From: a virus
Reading direction: 5' to 3' (one strand)
IMG/VR virus record: IMGVR_UViG_3300042462_000200
Location: 1-64,000 of that record
Length of the DNA stretch: 64,000 nt
Made by a program: the position numbers and the translations under genes. A model generated the notes under the pieces. That model searched no databases, had not been told where the DNA came from, and saw nothing but the letters and a program-made list of their open reading frames with translations. Positions 1 through 7,062 of this stretch are shown one piece after another (within the stretch, counting starts at the first letter, position 1; each line of letters starts with the position of its first letter).

Positions 1-1669
1 ATATTGGATCAATATAATTATCTTGAGTTAACTTCTTAAGCACATCAGTATCTCTTCTTAATTGTGTCTCAAGAGAATCTGATACGTTCATTACATCAAA
101 CTTAATTTGGCCTTGTACTACAGCCTTGAAGTTGCCCCATTGCTCTCCGTTATTACGGAACCTAGTAAATATAATACGAAGGTTATCTGCTACAGCTGCT
201 CTTTCATTAGCACCCATCTTTTCATCAAGGCTGCCAATAAACTTCTCAATAAAGTCTTTATCCTCTTGCTTTAATACAGGACTTTCACGTAATAGCCTTA
301 GGTTATTATTTAGTACTTCAACGTTTGGTTGGTACAATCTGACGTCTTCGTAACGACCTGTAACTGGATTAAAGATCGTTTGTTCTTCTGTTGGCAGATT
401 GTTTAGTACTCGTGATTTGGTAGCTTTCTTGGTATGCAAGAGGCCGCCGCGATAGTTTGTGAGTGATAAGGTGCCATCCAATTCTCCAGCTTGTAATAAA
501 TAATAATCTCTTAATGTATTTACTAATTTTGTATCTTGATAAAAGTCTTCAGGCGTTGTTGCATGTAACTGCATAGCATCTAATTTAGCTTTAGCATTAG
601 CAAACTTTTGAGTATCATTTGGAAGCGTATACGTAGAATCCGTCATACGTCTTAGCTCAGTAATACCAATAGTATTGCCTTCATCATTAGTAAACTTATC
701 TAAAGTTAACTGCTGAGTATTAAACATACTAACTTTTTTATAGTCACCTAAGTGTCTTAGTTGAATATCTTGAGGTTGTCTTAATAACCAGTCGTTATAA
801 GACTCTCTAAGTGGAGTGTTTCCATCGTAAAAAGCCTTTTGTTCATCAGTAAGGCTAGATAGATTACGTTTACGAACTTGTGCAACACCTTCAAGCTTTG
901 ACATATCTTCCCATGATTTAAACACAGGAGTAGTTGTTGAACGACAATGCCAATGAGCTGGAGGAAGATGTACAGTATCAGAAATGTCATAAATATGCCC
1001 ATCGCGACCAGCGCAGACAGGGGTTGTACGAGCATCAAGAACAGAGACATATTGCCACCCTTGTAAGGCTTTACCATTTGCTTTATAGATTGCATGATCA
1101 GCTTGAGAGCATACAGAAGTAACTGCAGTAATAACTAAACCTTTAGCTTGCGTTCTAGTAATCTTATGTACGCTACCAGTACGTACTTCAAGAGCTATTT
1201 GATCCATTGTTTTACCGTCAGCAATACCTTTACGGATTACAGCTTCTAGTCTAATCTTTTCATTATTAGCAATTCCACTCCAACCTTGTTCCATTGTTTG
1301 GTTTTTGTGAAGTGGATTTGCTAGTGCTATTTCTTCTGCAACTCGTTGTTTAGGTCTTTCTGTACGCCAAATATTACCCATTGCTACTTCTACTTTTTGG
1401 TAGGCAAAAGATAATTGATCTGTTGTTAAAGACAATAAGTCTTTATGTACAGTATTATTTACATTCTTATAAGTTTTTGTAAGTTCTTTATCCAATTCTT
1501 TACGAAAAGGGTTCATATTCTCAAAAGCTTTTATTAACTTGTCAAGACGAAGAACATGGCCATCAATGATTACATCTACTTTTCCGGAGACTCTTCTTTC
1601 ATAAAGGCGTGTCATTGCAGCACGATCTAGCGTCTTGTCATAAATTTGTGTGTTAGCATTAACGGCCAT
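1..1669 (-). CDS. SPP1 gp7 / Mu gpF-type head morphogenesis protein (3' end outside window)
   Basis: The reading frame starts with ATG at 1669 and stays open to the window edge, giving about 556 residues. Near residues 200-260 it has the signature of the SPP1 gp7/MuF minor head family: a VLDARTTPVC stretch, then a cysteine, and PPAHWHCRS, a His-x-x-Cys-Arg motif followed by a TTPV turn. In this family the protein binds the portal and is packed in the procapsid, where it helps DNA delivery. It lies directly after the portal gene and a glycine-rich gene, the usual head-gene order. The C-terminal part (residues 300-556) is charged and resembles nothing I recognise; MuF proteins often carry variable C-terminal domains. 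The family call is firm; the C-terminal function is unknown. Confidence 0.85.
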   Translation of the reverse strand, partial: MAVNANTQIYDKTLDRAAMTRLYERRVSGKVDVIIDGHVLRLDKLIKAFENMNPFRKELDKELTKTYKNVNNTVHKDLLSLTTDQLSFAYQKVEVAMGNIWRTERPKQRVAEEIALANPLHKNQTMEQGWSGIANNEKIRLEAVIRKGIADGKTMDQIALEVRTGSVHKITRTQAKGLVITAVTSVCSQADHAIYKANGKALQGWQYVSVLDARTTPVCAGRDGHIYDISDTVHLPPAHWHCRSTTTPVFKSWEDMSKLEGVAQVRKRNLSSLTDEQKAFYDGNTPLRESYNDWLLRQPQDIQLRHLGDYKKVSMFNTQQLTLDKFTNDEGNTIGITELRRMTDSTYTLPNDTQKFANAKAKLDAMQLHATTPEDFYQDTKLVNTLRDYYLLQAGELDGTLSLTNYRGGLLHTKKATKSRVLNNLPTEEQTIFNPVTGRYEDVRLYQPNVEVLNNNLRLLRESPVLKQEDKDFIEKFIGSLDEKMGANERAAVADNLRIIFTRFRNNGEQWGNFKAVVQGQIKFDVMNVSDSLETQLRRDTDVLKKLTQDNYIDPI

Positions 1670-1677
1670 TTTTAAAC

Positions 1678-2241
1678 CTAATAAGCGAGTTTAGTCATCT
1701 TAGTAGCAGATAAGGGTTTACCTGCTTTCATGTGTGCCTGTAGTGCTTTTACATCACGCGCTACATTTTTCTTTTTCTCAGGACTTCCAATAATTGCAGA
1801 ACCAGCACGGGATGCTAAGTAATTAGTACCACCACCAATAATAGCACCTGCAATAGCACCACCTACTCCAGCAACAACCATTCCTTTTGTCATGCCAATG
1901 CCAGAAGCTAGCGCAGCACTAGATAGCATAGAGCCACCTTTAAATCCTGCTAGCATTGTCGCAGGACTGGCAAGCATAGCTGATTTATAACCAATCGATG
2001 CGCCTACAGATGCTGCTCCGATTCCAGTTGATACTTTACGTTGTCTACTAAGAACACGCTGGCCTTGTGCTTTATTAGCAGTACCTAAAGTTTTATTAGC
2101 ATGGTTTTGTGCAACCATACCAGCTACTAGAGAACCAGGTACACCAAATAAGCCACCAATAGTACCTACAGTAGCCCCACCACGTGCACCTTTAGCATTT
2201 TGGTTGCCTTTAAGTGCCATACTTCTTCTTACACTTTTCAT
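1678..2241 (-). CDS. Glycine/alanine-rich membrane-type structural protein
   Basis: This 187-residue protein has a basic N-terminus (KSVRRSMALKGNQNAKGARGG) and then long Gly/Ala-rich stretches with GxxxG spacing, such as GGAIAGAIIGGG at about residues 128-140. These look like glycine-zipper membrane segments. The C-terminus is basic. The start at 2241 has a GGAG site five bases upstream; an internal Met at 2220 is a weaker alternative. It sits between the portal gene and the MuF gene, spaced by two and eight bases, so it is part of the head operon. Such zipper proteins in phage head modules may be ejected internal proteins that enter the host membrane; that is inference from composition and place only. 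Confidence 0.7.
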   Translation of the reverse strand: MKSVRRSMALKGNQNAKGARGGATVGTIGGLFGVPGSLVAGMVAQNHANKTLGTANKAQGQRVLSRQRKVSTGIGAASVGASIGYKSAMLASPATMLAGFKGGSMLSSAALASGIGMTKGMVVAGVGGAIAGAIIGGGTNYLASRAGSAIIGSPEKKKNVARDVKALQAHMKAGKPLSATKMTKLAY

Positions 2242-2243
2242 AA

Positions 2244-3836
2244 TTACTCCTTAGGCGCAGAGGCCTTTCCAGTTGCAGCTGCCTCAGTTTGTAAGGCATA
2301 TTGATCATTGTATTTAGTTGCAGCAGGGATAATTTGCTGATCATTATTAACTTCTGCTAATGCTTCTTCATCGTCATACTCAGCATTCAGAATATCATTG
2401 GCTTTCAACATTTGTAACCAAACAGATCTTGGCAATAAGCCGCCTTGATACCATTGAGTAATTAGGTTTAGCCAATCAGCACCTAATGGGACTGGATCAA
2501 AGTCTGCAGATAGTTCAAATGTAATATCACAAGCTTTACAATCTAAATTATAACGCCAGTTAAGCATCAGACAAATAACTTGCTTCATTGTATTTGATAT
2601 TTTAGTACTTAAAACAGCTAATTGTGCTGTTTGAGAAGCATTACGTATTTCTAATGCAACACCAGATTGTTCATTTTCTGTAGTTAGCATCCTAATGCCA
2701 AGCTTAGCCATTTCATCCATAGTAGATGCAATAGCCGCCTGCATATCTGCTAACGCTGCTGTAGGCGTTTCTAGTACAGTAGCAGTATCGCCCTGTCTTA
2801 ATCTTATCCAAGCACCTAATCCAGAATTTACAATATCCTCAAATTCTTCGTCTGACATATCAGATGCAATAACAGGTGTATACGTAGAAGCACCATATAA
2901 CAAATGATTACGTCTACTAATTTTATTGTACAAGCTAATTTCCTTGTCAACAATAGGTGCTAACAAAGGTGTTACAGGTGTGATATTGCCGTTCAAAGGC
3001 CATGCAGGTATATGGGTTAGCTTTTCACCATTAGATAGAATACTCTCTAAAACAGCTACTAATTGAAAACCACCTGAAGGTAATAGACGATCGCCTCTAC
3101 TGGCAGCATCGCCTGGTTTAATTGTTTGGTCACCATTATCTGCAATTGTACCTGCATATACTCTAATTCTATACTCACCATTCTCATCTAGTTCATGCAC
3201 CCAAACAGCTGGTACACGGGTAGCATGAAATTCATTTACACTATAATCATCCATATAGCCTTTTACAATTACACGATTTAAAACTGTTTTACCAAACATA
3301 TTAGTAGTGGTAGACCAATTAATAATTGTTTCAGCTTTTTGTAAAATAGGATATGGCTTAATTTGATCTTTAACTTCTTTATCTAGTGCATCTGGATTTT
3401 CTATATTAGGATAATCTACAAATACCCATGCTCTAGACGTCTGCACTTCTTCCCATAAAATATCATCTAAGAAAGCTACAAGAGTACAATCATCTCTGCC
3501 AATATTATTAGTAAGCCAGTCTAATGCTTCTTCAGGTGCATTATCAGGTAACTCAATAATAGGTGGTTTTCTCAACATGCCGCCTACTAACATTTTAGCA
3601 AACTGTGCTGTAATGCCTGGCAACTCTGCTTCTGCTTTATAGAACTCGTACTGTCTAACGCTCATGGAAGGGGAGAATGGTAACAATAGATTTGTCATTC
3701 TAATTAAATCTAAAGAGCTATCAATCTCTTTAACTGCACGTTCACCGTTACAAACAGCGCGACTTTTGGCCCAAGAAGATATAAAATGAAGGTACGTCTG
3801 GCAAGGATCTGCTACTGTTTTAACGACGCCTGTCAT
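2244..3836 (-). CDS. Portal protein (DUF4055-like)
   Basis: At 530 residues it matches the length of phage portals of the DUF4055 type. The N-terminal region contains a YEFYKAEAELPG stretch and a KMLVGGMLRKPP turn, followed by a long alpha/beta middle region. The C-terminal half has the helical stem/crown pattern (DKEISLYNKISRRNHLLYG, then EIRNASQTAQLAVLSTKIS). The portal forms the ring at the unique capsid vertex through which terminase drives DNA. The start at 3836 has an AGAGG ribosome site. It is followed by the glycine-rich gene and the MuF head gene, which supports the call. No frameshift is visible. Confidence 0.82.
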   Translation of the reverse strand: MTGVVKTVADPCQTYLHFISSWAKSRAVCNGERAVKEIDSSLDLIRMTNLLLPFSPSMSVRQYEFYKAEAELPGITAQFAKMLVGGMLRKPPIIELPDNAPEEALDWLTNNIGRDDCTLVAFLDDILWEEVQTSRAWVFVDYPNIENPDALDKEVKDQIKPYPILQKAETIINWSTTTNMFGKTVLNRVIVKGYMDDYSVNEFHATRVPAVWVHELDENGEYRIRVYAGTIADNGDQTIKPGDAASRGDRLLPSGGFQLVAVLESILSNGEKLTHIPAWPLNGNITPVTPLLAPIVDKEISLYNKISRRNHLLYGASTYTPVIASDMSDEEFEDIVNSGLGAWIRLRQGDTATVLETPTAALADMQAAIASTMDEMAKLGIRMLTTENEQSGVALEIRNASQTAQLAVLSTKISNTMKQVICLMLNWRYNLDCKACDITFELSADFDPVPLGADWLNLITQWYQGGLLPRSVWLQMLKANDILNAEYDDEEALAEVNNDQQIIPAATKYNDQYALQTEAAATGKASAPKE

Positions 3837-3837
3837 A

Positions 3838-4023
3838 TCAGCCTCTTATAGCTTTATTAAAGTTTTCCATTGTACCTTCAAATCTTTCGCCAGATACAGG
3901 GTTGTAGCCAACAATAGTGTCGTCTTTAGCACTTAATTCCCAATTAGATGGTACTTGGTTAAAGAATGGTGTAAACTCAACTTTAGCAACTGCTACTGCT
4001 TTTGGTTCAATTAATTCGCTCAT
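3838..4023 (-). CDS. Small hypothetical head-module protein (61 aa)
   Basis: The start overlaps the endolysin stop as ATGA, and the stop lies two bases before the portal start, so it is translationally coupled on both sides. The sequence has no membrane segment. It contains NWELSAKDDTIVGYNPVSGERFEG, in effect a short beta-type module similar in flavour to small proteins placed near portals. I do not recognise the family. Confidence 0.7.
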   Translation of the reverse strand: MSELIEPKAVAVAKVEFTPFFNQVPSNWELSAKDDTIVGYNPVSGERFEGTMENFNKAIRG

Positions 4024-4475
4024 TTGGTAAGTCCTAAAAATTTATTTGATTCACGTTTACGTCTATTGGTTAAGCCTTCAACTACTTTGCCTTCGTCTCT
4101 ATTCCATCTGAGGAATTGGGCAGCAACCTGTTCTTTTGGTGCACCAGCATTTAAAAGACGTAGTAGAGTAGATTTCTTAAAAGCAGGGCCACCAATATTA
4201 TAGGTTAATTCGACTAATGCATCGAATTCGTTTTGGGTTAAAGGTACAGTAACAGACTTGTCTACTGCGCTTACGTATTGCTTAAGGGTAACTTTGAAAA
4301 GTTGTAACGCTCGTTCCTTAGTAATGGGAGCGTCCTTCATAGTAACTTTGGTACCATTTTCATAGAAAGTACTACCAAAGCCAATAGTAGGGACGCCCTC
4401 ACCATCTGGATACGGTTGCGATCTAAACCCTTCAGAACCTTTTAAGTCTTCTGCGCCTTTATCGCTAAGTTCCAT
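4020..4475 (-). CDS. Endolysin, GH24 muramidase (T4 lysozyme family)
   Basis: This 151-residue protein has the GH24 catalytic signature near its N-terminus: GSEGFR with the catalytic Glu at about residue 15, PYPDGEG, then PTIGFGST. That is the Glu-8aa-Asp/Cys-5aa-Thr arrangement of T4 and P22 lysozymes. The later conserved stretch ALVELTYNIGG matches the family's helical domain. It cleaves the MurNAc-GlcNAc bond of peptidoglycan at lysis. There is no signal peptide or signal-anchor, so it should need a holin to reach the wall. It lies after two very small hydrophobic/amphipathic genes (4478-4764) and before the portal, an unusual spot for a lysis gene. Confidence 0.92.
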   Translation of the reverse strand: MELSDKGAEDLKGSEGFRSQPYPDGEGVPTIGFGSTFYENGTKVTMKDAPITKERALQLFKVTLKQYVSAVDKSVTVPLTQNEFDALVELTYNIGGPAFKKSTLLRLLNAGAPKEQVAAQFLRWNRDEGKVVEGLTNRRKRESNKFLGLTK

Positions 4476-4477
4476 AA

Positions 4478-4636
4478 CTATACCGCTGCAACAATAACGC
4501 CAATAGCAACTTCTTTTGCTACTTCTTGTACATCAGGATTAGTCACAACTTTTTCTGCAACGTCTGCTGCTTCGTGTACAGTGTGATTAATAGCTTTTCC
4601 TGCATCTTTAAATGCTTTATCTAAAGTATTCTTCAT
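4478..4636 (-). CDS. Small amphipathic/hydrophobic protein (52 aa), possible lysis partner
   Basis: The ORF runs from ATG at 4636 to TAG at 4478, two bases before the endolysin start. The first 30 residues form a charged helix (DKAFKDAGKAINH), and the end is hydrophobic (EVAIGVIVAAV). The size and the C-terminal hydrophobic segment are compatible with a very small membrane-active protein, and the place beside the endolysin suggests a lysis role, but no holin family can be named. It overlaps the preceding small gene by four bases. Confidence 0.6.
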   Translation of the reverse strand: MKNTLDKAFKDAGKAINHTVHEAADVAEKVVTNPDVQEVAKEVAIGVIVAAV

Positions 4637-4764
4637 GATACAGCATCCGCGATAGTGTCGATTGTTACATCAACAACTGTTTCTACGATATCGTGAGGTG
4701 CTAAAGGTACAGCTACCTCTACTACTGTTTCTACTGCATCTTTTAAATCGTCTAAAAATGACAT
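4633..4764 (-). CDS. Small acidic amphipathic protein (43 aa)
   Basis: The start is taken at the ATG at 4764, preceded by a short GGGG stretch; a longer frame reaching 4839 would cross the hairpin region upstream and is less likely. The protein is rich in Val, Asp and Ala, with alternating DAVETVVEVAV and ETVVDVTIDTIADAV runs. It shares its layout with the next small gene (4478-4636): DDLKDAV here against DKAFKDAG there. The two may be diverged copies. Function is unknown. Confidence 0.5.
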   Translation of the reverse strand: MSFLDDLKDAVETVVEVAVPLAPHDIVETVVDVTIDTIADAVS

Positions 4765-4765
4765 A

Positions 4766-4850
4766 TTAAACCCCGGGGTTTTGTTAGGTAGAAACCGCCC
4801 AACTCGGTTCGTGAGGGAAGACCCCTCAATTCTGTGCAATATAATTGCGT
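4766..4850 (-). other. Intergenic hairpin cluster
   Basis: This gap holds several inverted repeats: AAACCCCGGGGTTT, a perfect 14-bp palindrome at 4770-4783; a CGGTT/AACCG pair; GAGGG-loop-CCCTC at about 4813-4827; and GCAAT-TAT-ATTGC near 4840-4852. None has a clear U-tract in the direction of the genes, so a classical terminator is not proven. They may be a regulator of the endolysin group or RNA-processing structures. Confidence 0.4.
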
Positions 4851-4856
4851 TATTAT

Positions 4857-4946
4857 TTATTCAAAATCGGTTACTAATTTCCATGAAATAGTTTCTTCAT
4901 CCCAGACATACTGATTGCTATCTATTGGGTACGCTCTGGAAGGCAT
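4857..4946 (-). CDS. Very small protein with tryptophan-rich tail motif (29 aa)
   Basis: ATG at 4946 follows a GAGG site; TAA is at 4857. The protein contains QYVWDEETISWKLV, a short motif often seen in small proteins next to fibre genes of phages, where a YxWDExxxxW pattern recurs. It begins three bases after the previous small gene and probably belongs to the fibre group. Family recognition rests only on that motif. Confidence 0.5.
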   Translation of the reverse strand: MPSRAYPIDSNQYVWDEETISWKLVTDFE

Positions 4947-4948
4947 AG

Positions 4949-5095
4949 CTAATCCTCTTTCTTTTCTTCAGTTTGACTATCAGTTTGCTGTTTTAAATCA
5001 ACAAGCAGGGGGTATGCACCGGACGAAGTTGGAAGTTGACCTAACGTACCTAATATTGCATTTGCTGATTCTTCAGATAAATTCCAAGTAATCAT
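4949..5095 (-). CDS. Small hypothetical protein (48 aa)
   Basis: The start ATG overlaps the stop of the preceding gene (TAATG), which is good evidence for coupling. The N-terminal half is helical (NLSEESANAILGTLGQLP) and the C-terminus is highly charged (QTEEKKED). The pattern of a helical NLSEESANxIL motif resembles short proteins found near phage tail appendage genes. No function is recognised. Confidence 0.6.
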   Translation of the reverse strand: MITWNLSEESANAILGTLGQLPTSSGAYPLLVDLKQQTDSQTEEKKED

Positions 5096-5400
5096 TAGTT
5101 GCTCCAAGGTGTGCCGTTAGATAGTACGATTTGTTTGTTTTCAATATGAGCCGCTAATTCCGAATCTGCTAACGCTTCAGACTGTGTACCCACTAACTTT
5201 TTAATCCATGCAATAACATCTGCTTTTGATAGTTTATCGTAATCAATGACTGTGCCTTTAGGTGCAGGTAAGCCTGTGATCGAGTTAACCGTTACGCTGT
5301 CTGTGCCGTTTGATGCTGTGATTGTAAATTGCACTTGGTTCACAATACCGTTTTGGTCGCGTTGCAAGTTAGTTGGTTCGTATGTGTATGTTGTTGTCAT
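5095..5400 (-). CDS. Conserved phage beta-rich small protein (DUF7936-like)
   Basis: The start is set at ATG 5400 (MTTTYTYEP), preceded by an AAGGA site; an upstream frame to 5436 would overlap the fibre gene. The protein of 101 residues has an N-terminal beta stretch (VNQVQFTITASNGTDSVTV) and a C-terminal helical part ending in PWSN. This layout, with the MTTTY opening, matches a family of small proteins common next to phage tail-fibre genes. Their role is unknown; they may be fibre accessory proteins. Confidence 0.65.
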   Translation of the reverse strand: MTTTYTYEPTNLQRDQNGIVNQVQFTITASNGTDSVTVNSITGLPAPKGTVIDYDKLSKADVIAWIKKLVGTQSEALADSELAAHIENKQIVLSNGTPWSN

Positions 5401-5410
5401 GAGTATTTCC

Positions 5411-6739
5411 TTAAGTGATTGTTTGCCATGCCGCACCAGAGTACACGCAAAGTTTACTTAATGTTGTATCAAAAACCATCAACCCTGCCGCTGGAGAGGA
5501 TATAGCGTTTTTCTGCGTAGTTGTCATATTAGGCATTCTCACGCCTTTTGTCGTTGATTGCACATCAAGAATCGCTGAGAGATTTGGTGAGGTTGTACCA
5601 ATTCCAATATTGCCAGACGATTCAATACGCATACACTCTACAGCTGCTTGCCCGTTCGCATTTGATGCAAAGACCAAGTTGTTTCCGTTTTGCCCAACCC
5701 CTGTAGTTACTGCACCGATATATGAGTATCTATTGTCTTCGGTATCATTTGCGCTATTTATAAATGCCAGCACGCTGCCAGTATTTGCTCCGCTAACTCT
5801 ATTTTGAAACTGACCGAGTATTGTCAAAGCGTTCGCATCGCTACGAACATGTAACTTTGAGCTGGCTAGACTTGTACCAATCCCCAAATTCCCAGCCAAA
5901 TAGTTACCTGCCGTTCCTGCCATATAGAGATTGTATCTACCTGTACCAAACGGTATATTACCAACAAAACCCCAATTGTTGCTTGTCGCACCTATGAGTG
6001 TTTCATTTACTTGAAAACCATATTGGCTAGTAATTGACGAACCTGCACCAATAACACCTTGTGCTGCCACGAAGTTAATCGCATTAGCTAGAGTAAACGC
6101 ACTAGCCGCAGTCGTAGTTGTACCGCGAAATATGTTATAATCACCTGTGACATCTGCCGCTACCACAGGAGCGGAAAGAACACTAAAGCCATTTACTGCT
6201 CCGGTAATAAGCCCTGTCCCAGCTATAGTCAATCCACGCCCAGCAGACGGAATTACGTTTACCCCAATTCGCCCTGCACTATCAATCCTCATGCGCTCAG
6301 TTGCGCTAGTTAAAAAAGTAATTGACGCTGTATTAGCAGATTGTAATTGAAGTTCTCCTGTTCCAGTGTTTATTATTTGGAAAGCTCCGTTAGCACCAGT
6401 ACCTCTAATAATTCGGGTTTCATAATCTGCGCCAGAAGTTGAATGGACGTCAATATATGACGTTCCATCTCCAGTTCTATTGCCACCCAATTCTATACCT
6501 GCTGCCCCTGTAGTAACGCCAATTCCTGTAGATATTAATGCTCCTACAGTAAGGTCGCCAGCCAAATAGTTATCAGCCGTTCCCGAAGCATAAATATTAT
6601 AGCCACTGTTTGCAGTAAGGTTAATTGCACCCGTCATTGTGCCGCCAGTGGCAGGTAAAACATAATTAGCATCTAAATAAGCCAACTCACCTAAATCCGC
6701 ATTGGTGGGTACTTGATCAGGATCTGTACCGATTAACAT
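5411..6739 (-). CDS. Tail fibre/appendage protein with fibre-type C-terminal domain
   Basis: The start ATG at 6739 overlaps the upstream stop as TGATG. The N-terminal 20 residues (GTDPDQVPTNADLGELAY) are nearly the same as those of the protein at 7059-9146, so both probably dock at the same site. The middle is a fibre-like repetitive region with GIGT, LTVGA and AGNYLAGNLGIG repeats typical of trimeric beta-helical appendages. The C-terminus (DVQSTTKGVRMPNMTTTQKN, then SPAAGLMVFDT and AWQTI) is a domain widely seen at the end of phage and bacterial fibre-type proteins. It probably recognises the host surface. Confidence 0.8.
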   Translation of the reverse strand: MLIGTDPDQVPTNADLGELAYLDANYVLPATGGTMTGAINLTANSGYNIYASGTADNYLAGDLTVGALISTGIGVTTGAAGIELGGNRTGDGTSYIDVHSTSGADYETRIIRGTGANGAFQIINTGTGELQLQSANTASITFLTSATERMRIDSAGRIGVNVIPSAGRGLTIAGTGLITGAVNGFSVLSAPVVAADVTGDYNIFRGTTTTAASAFTLANAINFVAAQGVIGAGSSITSQYGFQVNETLIGATSNNWGFVGNIPFGTGRYNLYMAGTAGNYLAGNLGIGTSLASSKLHVRSDANALTILGQFQNRVSGANTGSVLAFINSANDTEDNRYSYIGAVTTGVGQNGNNLVFASNANGQAAVECMRIESSGNIGIGTTSPNLSAILDVQSTTKGVRMPNMTTTQKNAISSPAAGLMVFDTTLSKLCVYSGAAWQTIT

Positions 6740-7062
6740 CACTCACCTGCCCATATTCTATAAGGGGTTGTCGGTGCTGTAATTAACGGCAATGCAGATT
6801 CTTGTTCAGATGTTAAATCAGCTTTAATATTAACATGCCATCCGTCAATGGGCAGCATTTCAGGATATTGCAGGTTATCTTCAGTACGTAATACTTGACC
6901 TGTTGGTTTATAGATTAAGCCAATTACGTCTGTAGTAATTTTTGTAATAAATTGGGTATCACTTTCTGTACCCCAAACTGGTTCAATAGTTGCTAAGCCT
7001 AATTCTAAGAACTTAGCTGTGAACTCAGCTTCATTTGTGAATTTTAAAAAATAGTTTTTCAT
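6739..7062 (-). CDS. Fibre-associated small protein (107 aa), possible fibre assembly factor
   Basis: The gene overlaps the fibre genes on both sides by one to four bases, so it is coupled to them. The sequence starts MKNYFLKFTNEAEF and contains IGLIYKPTGQVL and DGWHVNIKADL, a beta-rich fold often found in small proteins next to fibre genes. It ends TPYRIWAGE. A chaperone or fibre-cap role is likely by position only. Confidence 0.65.
   Translation of the reverse strand: MKNYFLKFTNEAEFTAKFLELGLATIEPVWGTESDTQFITKITTDVIGLIYKPTGQVLRTEDNLQYPEMLPIDGWHVNIKADLTSEQESALPLITAPTTPYRIWAGE

Noticed and set aside
781-1095. ORF of 104 codons on the minus strand within the MuF gene
   Set aside because: It lies in another frame of the longer open MuF frame, which carries the family motifs.
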